This document shows, one piece after another, positions 56,216 through 64,000 of a stretch of DNA of 64,000 bases (positions are counted from its first letter, which is position 1; each line of letters begins with the position of its first letter). The position numbers and the translations under genes were made by a program. Location: contig NC_057826.1 in NCBI RefSeq assembly GCF_910594005.1, positions 27,561,501-27,625,500 of the forward strand, in the 5' to 3' direction. Origin of the DNA: Cervus elaphus (taxonomy: Eukaryota; Chordata; Mammalia; Artiodactyla; Cervidae). The notes under the pieces were generated by a model. That model saw nothing but the letters and a program-made list of their open reading frames with translations. It had not been told where the DNA came from and ran no database searches.

Positions 56216-57841
56216 TTCAGTAATTGCATTATTCATCTCTGCTTATTCTTTATTTATTCTATGTTCTTAGTAATTGTATTAACTGTGTTAATTGTTTCTT
56301 GCATTTTCTCCATTCTATTTGCAAGTCTTCAGAACATCTTTATTATCATTACTCTGAATTATCTTTCAGGTAGATTGCTTATTTCCTCTTTGTTTATTTG
56401 GTCTTGTGAGTTTCTACCTTGTTCTTTCATTTGTGGTGTATTTCTTTGTATTTTCATTTTTTCTGACTTGCTCCACTGGAAGTCTCCTCTTCCCAGGATT
56501 TAGGGTTGTACTCCATCTGCTTTTTGGGTTTTGCCCTTGGAGGGAAAGGTTGGTTGAGTGGTTTGTGTTGACTTCTTGTTAGGGGTGACTTGTTCCTATA
56601 TTCTCGTGGAAGGACGTAAGGTTTTTTAATTCTTTTTTTTTCCCCCTCTGATGGGCAGGGCTGTGTGAGGTGGTGTATTTTGGACTGTCTGTGGGACTCC
56701 TATCTGTTGATGATTGCTTTTGTGTTTCTGTCTTGCTTCTCGTTTGGGTAAAGTGTCCTGGAGTGGATCCTGTCAACAGCTGGGTGATAATAGGGTTTGT
56801 GTACAGGTGTCGAAGTTCTCAGTAATTAATAGCCCCTGGGGTTAGTTGTTCTCTGGCAGTCTAGGATCTTGGACTCAATGCTTCCACCATACTGGTTCAG
56901 GTACAATCCTTGGTCAGGATCAGGGCTCCAAAGTCACTTGTTATGGGATTAAAGGGGGTTAGAGCAAACACACCAAGACAAAAAGCAAAACATGATGTGA
57001 AATAAAAGATGAACCAGATGGATGGTAAATACAAGATCAAGCAGGTAATGAACAGAAATAATGGGACATGTACACACAGTTCCACACACATAGTTATAAC
57101 TAAAGTGTTCTAAAGATAAGACTACAGGAGATTGCCTTGGTGAACAAGGGAAACCAAAAGTGAGTGATAGCAATCAATTAAAAGCAGAGCTAAATAATGC
57201 TCAATCTGGAAAACTGGGCCTGAGCAGAGTGCCAACTGGGGAATATAGCAAAGAGAGCACAACAATTTAACTTACATGGTGAAAAAGAAAGAGTGAAGGA
57301 TAAAAGGGAGAGTAAAAAGGGGAAAAGAGAGAAGGGAGAGCAAAAAGAAAAAGAAGGTGTGGAAGAGAAGACTAAAAGAGAGATAGAAAAGAAAACATAG
57401 AAATACAAAGATAAATAGACGCAGGTGAAAAAGATTTATATACATGCAGGAATAGCTACAGCCAGTAAAGAACTATAAGAAAAGCAGTCTAATGTATCAA
57501 AAACAAACTCAGGGGGGGAAAAAAAAAACAGAAAAAAAGGGTGAAAAAAAATCTTAAAAAAAAACATTTTTAAGAGGAAATTGCAGAGCAACACAAAAGG
57601 CTAATGTGAAAGCAGAAATATGTAGGAGGAATAAACAGCATGATTCAAAACAGAAAAAAAAAAAAGTTCTCAAAATTATAGTTCTTCTTGGTTGTTGAGT
57701 CTGCCCCTGTGGATGGGGTTGGGTTAGTGTCCTGTGATGTTTTCCTGGTTGGGGGAGCTTGTGCCTGTGTTGTGGCTTATCAAACTGGATCTCCTCTCTC
57801 TGAAGGGCAACACAATGTCCAGTAGTAGGTTTTGAGGTATC

Positions 57842-58977
57842 ATCAGCTGGATCATCGAAAAAGCAAGAGAGCTCCAGAAAAGCATCTATTTCTGCTTTAT
57901 TGACTATGTCAAAGCCTTTAACTGTGTGGATCACAACAAACTGTGGAAAATTCTGAAAGAGATGGGAATACCAGACCACCTGACCTGCCTCTTGAGAAAC
58001 CTGTATGCAGGTCAGGAAGCAACAGTTAGAATTGAACATGGACCAACAGACTGGTTCCAAATAGGAAAAGAAGTACATCAGGGCTGTATATTGTCACCCT
58101 GCTTATTTAACTTATATGCAGAGTACATCATGAGAAATGCTGGGTTGGAGGAAGCACAAGCTGGAATCAAGATTGCCAGGAAAAATATCAATAACCTGAG
58201 ATATGTAGATGACACCACCCTTAGGGCAAAGAGTGAAGAGGAACTAAAAAGCCTCTTGATGAAAGTGAAAGAGGAGAGTGAAAAAGTTGGTTTAAAGCTC
58301 AACATTCAGAAAACTAAGATCATGGCATCCGGTCCCATCACTTCATGGCAAATAAATGGGGAAACAGTGGAAACAGTGTCAGACTTTATTTTTCTGGGCT
58401 CCAAAATCACTGCAGATGATTTTGCAGCCAATAAATTAAAAGACGCTAACTCCTTGCAAGGAAAGTTATGACCAACCTAGACAGCATATTAAAAAGCAGA
58501 GACATTACTTTGTCAACAAAGGTCCAACTAGTCAAGGCTATGGTTTTTCTAGTCGTCATGTATGGATGTGAGAGTTGGACTTTGAAGAAAGCTGAGCACT
58601 GAAGAATTGATGCTATTGAACTGTGGTGTTGGAGAAGACTCTTGAGAATCCCTTGGACTGCAAGGAGATCCAACCAGTCCATCCTAAAGGAAATTGGTCC
58701 TGAATATTCATTGAAGGACTGATGTTGAAGTTGAAACTCCATATTTTGGCCACCTGATGCGAAGAGCTGACTCATTTGAAAAGACCCTGATGCTGGGAAA
58801 GATTGAGGGAAGGAGGAGAAGGGGATGGCAGAGGATGAGATGGATGGATGGCATCACTGACTCGATGGACATGGGTTTGGGTGGACTCTGGGAGTTGGTG
58901 ATGGACAGGGAGGCCTGGCGTGCTGTGATTCACGGGGTCGCAGAATCGGACATGACTGAGGGACTGAACTGAACTGA
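57842..58977 (+). mobile_element. BovB LINE, 5'-truncated 1.1 kb
   Basis: Sense BovB from just before RT motif A to the 3' end (GACTGAGGGACTGAACTGAA). The L1 5'-UTR text continues on both sides. A degenerate duplication around GAGGTATC / CAGTGTATC is possible. About 550 bases of RT frame are still open. Confidence 0.92.
57926..58471 (+). pseudogene. BovB reverse transcriptase fragment with YVDD box
   Basis: A 181-codon open stretch, the longest BovB coding remnant in the window. Order: KLWKILKEMGIPDHLTCLLR, NLYAGQEATVR, DWFQIGKEVHQGCILSPCLF, YAEYIMRNAGLEEAQAGIK, the catalytic box RYVDDTTL (YVDD at 58202-58213; family box YADD), KEESEKVGLKLNIQKTKIMA and VSDFIFLGSKITADD. Just upstream in the same frame, motif A reads DYVKAFNCVDH, with Asn where the family has Asp. 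The frame ends soon after at a small indel. Endonuclease and start are missing because of 5' truncation, so no active protein is expected. Confidence 0.9.
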
Positions 58978-59022
58978 TGGGTTCAGTGTATCTTTGGGCA
59001 GCCCTGACTTTTACGGTGTTAA

Positions 59023-59064
59023 ACACATATACTTTCCAAAAAAAAAAAAAACACATATACTTCC
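59023..59064. mobile_element. Bare poly(A) insertion with target duplication
   Basis: ACACATATACTTTCC (59023-59037) and ACACATATACTTCC (59051-59064) flank an A13-14 run and nothing else. The repeat is preceded by TTAA, giving a TT/AAAC-type L1 endonuclease site. This fits an extremely 5'-truncated retrotransposition that left only the tail. Confidence 0.65.
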
Positions 59065-59214
59065 ACAGCCTCATCCAAGTGGCCCACTCAGCATATCTTC
59101 ACTGCCGCCAGCCCCCTACTTGTCCCTGGAATCTTTGCCAACGCTTCTGTCCCCTGGTCCTGCCCTGCACTGCAGGCTGACACTTACCAGGTAGGGGCTT
59201 ATGTGGATCTTTTC

Positions 59215-59520
59215 TTGTCTCCTGACCCTGCCCTCTTCATCGCGGAAGTCCACAGACTGTGTGCGCTTCCCTCAGCCCCTTGGTCTTGCCCTCTGCGTCG
59301 CGGTCCGTGTACACGTGTTTCAGCTCACCGGGCCGCCCTCTGCGCTGCAGGGCTTGTGCGGCCTCCTTTCCAGTCCCCAGGCCCGCCCTCTGCGCCGCAA
59401 GGTTTGAGTTACCTGTAGAGGTTTGTATGCTGTGCCTCTCTCATTATCCCGGCCTGCCCTCTGTGGAATGGGTTTTCTGTGGGTTTCTCTTGGTTCCCCA
59501 TGCCTGCCGTCTGGCCAGGG
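59215..59520. repeat. Degenerate GC-rich 50-70-bp tandem units in old L1 5' UTR
   Basis: The core CCTGCCCTCT/CCGCCCTCTGCG recurs at about 59225, 59287, 59334, 59384 and 59453, with a weaker CCTGCCGTCTGG at about 59503. The array is CpG-richer than its surroundings. Open frames here (up to 123 codons) follow from this composition. Confidence 0.65.
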
Positions 59521-59935
59521 CCACAGTCCTTGAGCTGTTTATGGGCAGAGAAGTGCCTCTTTTTCTGTTTCTGCCCTCTAGGTCCCTGCTTTGCCCAGCT
59601 TTCTGAGATTCCACAGCTCCCCCTTGGGCCCACCTGTGAGGAATTCCCCAGTGCCCAGGAAATCTTCCTTCCTCACGACTCTCTCCCTCCCTTGGGCACA
59701 AGCTCCTGTCCAGAAGTTCTCCATCTCTTCCCTTTTTAAATCTCCATCCTCTCTCCTGCCTCAGTCCAGGGAGCGTAGTCTGCCCCACTGGAGATCTGGG
59801 GTCTTCTTCTGTCACCTAGAGGGGGCTTTAAAGGAGTTGTTCCATTTCTTGATGAGTTTTTGATGTATTTGTGGGGAGGCTGGTGATATTCTGGTCTTAC
59901 CTGCCCCCCACCATCTTCTTCTGTCTGTCTCCTAC

Positions 59936-60120
59936 ATTTACTTTTGTAACTAACATTTTATCAAATAGATGGTCTTAATTTTATGTTTAGTGTGTTTTAT
60001 TTTTCATATCAATATTTCACAACACTTAAGTTCTTTTTATTTTTCTCTTAGTTGGCTTTGGTATATTTTCAAGCACTTTTTGAAATATTTTCTAATAATA
60101 TCTTTCTGTTTGAACAAGAA
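59936..60120. other. Unassigned AT-rich spacer
   Basis: Between the 5' end of one L1 and the 3' fragment of another. Confidence 0.4.
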
Positions 60121-60560
60121 AGATAATTGACATTATGCCAAGTGAAATAAGTCAGAGAAAGACAAACACTGTATGGTCTCACTTATATGTGAAATCTAAT
60201 AAAGTCTAAGTTATTGAAACAAAGAAAAGAATGGTAGTTTCCAGGGTCTGGGGGTCGAGGGAAATGGGGAGTTGTTTGTGAAAAGTTACAGACTTTCAAT
60301 TATGAGTAAATTCTAGGGATCTAGTGTATAGCATGGTGACTATAGTTAATATTTACTATATACTTGAAAGTTTCTTAGTAAGTAGATCTTTACAGTTCTC
60401 ACCACACAAAAAAGAGATAATTATGTAAGATGATGGAGATGTTTCCTGACACTATTACAGTTATCATTTTGCAATATTTATGTGTTTCAAACCATCACAT
60501 TGTACTTGTTAAACTTGTGTGATGTTATATGTCAATTATATCTCAGTAAAGCTGGAAAAC
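60121..60560 (+). mobile_element. Old L1 3'-end fragment
   Basis: Sense L1 text: ATTATGCCAAGTGAAATAAG, CACTGTATGGTCTCACTTAT, GGTAGTTTCCAGGGTCTGGG, CTATAGTTAATATTTACTAT and ATATGTCAATTATATCTCAG. This is the end of ORF2 and the 3' UTR of an older, pan-mammalian L1 subfamily. Confidence 0.88.
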
Positions 60561-60616
60561 ATTTAATTGGGTATACAATCTTTGAAAGCATCTAGTACAG
60601 ATATATGTATATATAT

Positions 60617-60813
60617 AGCTTCCCCGGTGGCTCAGCAGTAAAGAATCCACCTTCAAAGCAGGAGACACAGGAGATGCAGGTTTGATCCCTGGGTCTGGAA
60701 GATCCCTGGAGGAGGGCATCTCCAGTATTGTTGCAGAGAGAATCCCATGGACAGAGGAGCCTGGCAGGCTACTGTCCAATGGGTCACAAAGAGTTGGACA
60801 CAACTGAAGCGAC
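60617..60813 (+). mobile_element. Bov-tA SINE
   Basis: Head AGCTTCCCCGGTGGCTCAGC, B-box region GGTTTGATCCCTGGGTC, GAATCCCATGGACAGAGGAG and tail GACACAACTGAAGCGACTTA. A 10-20-bp deletion removes part of the CCACTCCAGTATTCTTGCC block. It sits between TA-rich tracts (TATGTATATATATA / CATATATATATCTG). Confidence 0.92.
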
Positions 60814-60817
60814 TTAG

Positions 60818-60846
60818 GACACACACACACACACATATATATATCT
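60818..60846. repeat. (CA)n(TA)n microsatellite at SINE tail
   Basis: ACACACACACACACACACAT followed by ATATATATA, directly after the Bov-tA. SINE tails commonly seed such repeats. Confidence 0.88.
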
Positions 60847-63389
60847 GTATATATTATTGCAAGTTTTATTTTGTTGTTTGAAGGTTATGCTTTTCAATGG
60901 CATAATTGTAATGGGGCTCTCAAAGTTCTGATGCAGACAAACATTAAGCGAGTTTTGCTGATCTCTGCAACTACCAGAAAATCCAGAGGAGAATTTTTGT
61001 CTACCATTGTTAAGAATAAAATCTCATATAATGAAATAAAGGGTGCTATTAAAATTAGAAGAAATAGAATGGGCTAACTTTTAATTTCAAGGGTTACACA
61101 AATGTGATAATTCTGTAACTCCAGAGTGTTTACATTTAGGCAACTATATGCAGTATAAATGAGCCAATGATTTAGGGGAGCTGATTCATCCATTTGAATG
61201 TGACAGATCCTGAACTTAATGGGATTTTCTTATTATGTCAATGGTATAATGAGAAAATCCACATACAAACAAGAAATCATAATTGGAGATAGATTAACAT
61301 GTATTATAAATAATTACCCCTAGGAATTAGGGGATTGTCATGTAAATATTAGGGAGATGTCTGTGTAATGGAGGAAAGATGAAACCACAAGGAGGTCTGA
61401 CATCCATTTTTTTAGTCTTTGAATTGTGAAAGTGCTTCTGTTCTGTTGGAGCAAAGGTCTTGCCTTGAACTTTGTCTCAAGGGGCATCCTTGGACTTACC
61501 CATGATCCAGTAAAGGAAAGGCTAAACTCTCACATAGCAACCTTCCAGTCTCTGCTCCAGCATTAGAGCCTGCATCTATTTTGACTGATACCAGTGCCTT
61601 TGTTCAAAATCATTCTGTACAAAGGAGAGGACCTGGGTTGTTAATCAGAGGAATTAAATTTGTTAAGCTCTTGGGCAGGTCCATGTGACATGATCATAAA
61701 GTAGGCACTAGTGCATTTGCATTTTCTTTTCTCTTCTCCCTAGTAAACCATGGCTCTAAGGGGTGAAACACTTTAAGCACCAGGAAATGATAGAGCTAAT
61801 TTTCCCATTTGGAGTGGCTTTTTAAAATTGGATAGAATTGCTAGGCATTGAACTGAAAACCCAGATCGCTGTGCTTGCCACTGTTGTCACCAAGGAAAAC
61901 AGAGACTACCTAAAAGGTGTGAAATAAGCAGAAGTGGGAGTCAACAAGGATGATCTTTTTTTTCTTTCCCAGTAGGACAAATCAGCAGGAACACGCCATG
62001 TGCTAGTTACAGGAATAGCTGATGATTTTATTTTTCTCCTAACATCTTTTACATATTTAGATGACATATGCTGTTACTTCTCCTGGTGAGAGCCTTTTCA
62101 CAAAGTTTATTCAAGGTGAAGTTTCCTAGTTTAAATACTAACTCCTACTTCTGTTGGAAATCTGTTCTAAGATCATTGTAATAAAGTTGTATGCCAGTCT
62201 AAGAGATTTTGGAAAGCAGCCAGGAAGAAAGCAATGCAAGTTACTGAAAAAGATACAGCTTAATGATTTTTTTTAAATTTTTTTTCCTGAGATATAAATT
62301 GCAACAGAAACATATCAGAGCAAGAAAATCACTTCAATACCTTAAAATAAAGCTTTCTCACTAAACTACCAGTCTGCGGTAGAAATGAAATGAGCACCAT
62401 AATTTCTTCAACAGAAACATATGTTAAGCACTTACTTGACTCTGGGAGTATAGAGAAAATGACAGTATTTCATATCTAATGCAAACTGGATAAAGTAAAT
62501 ATAGATCTGTTGTTGGGGAATCTATTGGAGAGATTAATAAGCTGGCAAATTACATTTTTCCCACTTGTATAGAATTTAAATTGGGAGGATATAAATGAAG
62601 TTCTAGTTAGCTGCTTAAATCTTTATACCTGGTATAACTGTATACCAGGGATATCTTGGTCTCATGTGTACACATGCCTGACTCCACAGATGCACCTGTA
62701 GCCAGCTCTAGCAATATCTATAGTCAGATTGAGAAGCATGGGGTCAATTTTTATTATCAGTATCAAAAAGTGAATTTTGAATTTAACATCTAAGTGGAAG
62801 AGTCAAGTCTATAGTTAGATTTCAGATCCAGTTGAAAAGACAACATCACCCAAAATGAATTTCCTAGATTGCTATTCATTCTTACCAAGGATAAGAAAAT
62901 CATTGCAGGGGAAATGAGACTCAAAGTTTGCCAGATGACCTAATCAAAACATTCCTTTCACCCTCAATGCACTTTTTTACCAGTACCAGTAAAAAGAAAA
63001 CATTACACAAGTGTGGAGAAGTAATAAAGAACCCCTGAGATGTCCCCTTGGGCCAAGTTCTAATATTACTCCAGAATTCAACTATTGGGATGACATTGCT
63101 AAGTGATTTACCTCTTAGATTTTTTTCCTTATTAGCTTAAGATTCCTTTATTGAAATGCCATGAAATTTCTAAAGTGTCCTCTTTTTTTGACTTGTAAAA
63201 ATGCCTGTTCATAGTCAAACTTCACCATATCTAATTTATAACAGATTAATATTTATTTTACATTCTAGTCTCTGCTGGATTCAGAGTCACAGATTCGAAA
63301 GTGAGCAACACAGTCCTCCTTCAGTTTCTGTGACCATACTGTAGGCAAGAAAATTCAGGCCAGTATTAACAACAGAGGTTTAACAAGAA
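60847..63389. other. Unassigned non-coding sequence
   Basis: About 2.5 kb, the longest stretch in the window without a recognised repeat. No frame above 70 codons and no exon-like signal is seen. Confidence 0.45.
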
Positions 63390-63770
63390 CCACACCTCCT
63401 GTGTGTATTAAGTCTTTTTTAATTGCATTATGATAAATTTCACTTAATCTTCACATCAATTTTACGAAATGAGTATCGTTAATATCGGGCATCTGTGGTG
63501 GCTCAGGTGTAAAGAATCTGCCAGTGCAGGAGATGCAGGTTCAATCCCTCGGTCAGAAAGGTCCCCTGGAGAAGGAAGTAGCAATACTGATTTCAGTATT
63601 CTTGCCTGGGAAATCCCATGGACAGAGGAGCCTGGTGACCTATAGTCCATGGGATTGAAAAAGAGTGGGGCATGATTTATTGACCAAACAATAACAACAA
63701 CCTGCTTAATATCACCCTCATTTTGCTTCAAGGACACTCTGCTGGTAAGGGAAGAAAAATCTGGAATTAA
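63390..63770 (+). repeat. MIR-like SINE fossil interrupted by Bov-tA
   Basis: CACTTAATCTTCACATCAAT TTTACGAAATGAG (to 63486) and, after the Bov-tA, ACCCTCATTTTGCTTCAAGG (from 63714) together follow the MIR core TTTAATCCTCACAACAACCC ... ATCCCCATTTTACAG. Splicing out the younger SINE restores the order. Confidence 0.5.
63487..63705 (+). mobile_element. Bov-tA SINE with 8-bp target duplication
   Basis: Head GGGCATCTGTGGTGGCTCAG, GGTTCAATCCCTCGGTC, TTCTTGCCTGGGAAATCCCA and tail ending with (AAC)n. TTAATATC flanks it at 63479-63486 and 63706-63713. Confidence 0.92.
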
Positions 63771-63782
63771 AACATGACTAGT

Positions 63783-64000
63783 CTTGCCTGCAAAATCCCA
63801 TGGACAGAGGAGCCTGGTAGGCTGTAGTCCATGGGGTCGCGAGGAGTCGGACACGACTGAGTGACTGCACTTTCACTTTTCACTTTCATGCATTGGAGAA
63901 GGAAATGGCAACCCACTCCACTATTCCTGCCTGGAGAATCCCAGGGACGGGGGAGCCTGGTGGGCTGCCGTCTATGGGGTCGCAGAGTCAGACACGACTG
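63783..64000 (+). mobile_element. Bov-A2 SINE, runs off the window end
   Basis: Second Bov-A2 dimer: first unit from TCTTGCCTGCAAAATCCCAT, linker CACTTTCACTTTTCACTTTC, second unit to GACACGACTG at the last base. The 5' ~25 bases of unit one are missing. Close to consensus. Confidence 0.93.

Larger units (their letters stand above)
56216..59935 (-). mobile_element. Old L1, 5' portion (ORF1 N-terminus and 5' UTR)
   Basis: On the - strand, 56216-56475 gives degenerate ORF1 N-terminal text parallel to the intact L1's start (NLPEKEF... region). Upstream, 56475-57841 and 58978-59935 form a 5' UTR of a family older than the 15-kb copy. A purine-rich block lies at 57260-57420. The 5' end is at about 59930, where the + strand reads CCCCCCACCATCTTCTTC, the reverse of a GAAGATGGTGG start. 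BovB interrupts it at 57842-58977. Confidence 0.75.

Noticed and set aside
59203..59863. Several 70-123-codon frames on both strands
   Set aside because: All fall in the GC-rich degenerate repeat of an old L1 5' UTR. Open in many frames at once, so not coding.
1..64000. CRISPR array, operon or microbial defence system
   Set aside because: No regularly spaced repeats with unique spacers, no compact gene arrays. The composition and SINE/LINE content are mammalian.

Overview
The window is repeat-rich, gene-free mammalian DNA from a ruminant. The diagnostic sequences are Bov-tA SINEs (tRNA-Glu-like head joined to a BovB 3' tail), Bov-A2 SINEs (headless dimer), many BovB (RTE-class) LINE copies, and a ruminant-type L1. 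All are typical of Pecora/Bovidae. Cattle, sheep and goat cannot be separated from the sequence alone. I found no host protein-coding exon, no structural RNA gene, no CRISPR array and nothing prokaryotic. Repeat family names are assigned from memory of consensus sequences, not from a search.

The centrepiece is a full-length L1 on the + strand at 15116-22636. It has a perfect 20-bp target-site duplication, a canonical TT/AAAA insertion site, a YY1-type motif at its first bases and a CpG-rich 5' UTR. ORF1 is intact (308 codons). ORF2 is open over its whole length except for one apparent 1-base loss in an A-run early in the endonuclease domain. The 3' UTR carries a G-quadruplex-type stretch and ends in a poly(A) tail. 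The element sits inside an older LTR that it splits in two.

Left part (1-15115): sparse Bov-tA/Bov-A insertions and old L2-like sequence, then an LTR on the - strand at about 10353-10876, broken by a Bov-tA and abutted by a 2.7-kb BovB. Middle (22637-36000): LTR remains, a complete solo LTR with TATA box, AATAAA and 4-bp duplications (24898-25338), MIR, L2 and MER5A fossils, an old LTR containing a striking 36-bp-arm hairpin (31801-31888), and a second copy of the 10.4-kb LTR family (33073-34859), broken by BovB at the same nucleotide. Right part (36000-64000): dense nesting of L1 and BovB. It includes a twin-primed (5'-inverted) L1, a Tigger-type DNA transposon fossil with TA duplications, a near-full-length BovB with an 11-bp duplication (51386-54685), an old L1 that kept both ends but lost its middle, and a bare poly(A) insertion with its own target duplication.

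The elements do not form a pathway. L1 supplies the nicking and reverse-transcription machinery that explains the SINE and L1 insertions, and BovB provides the 3' tail that Bov-tA/Bov-A mimic. LTRs act here mainly as landing sites for later insertions. Stretches without a call are listed as such.
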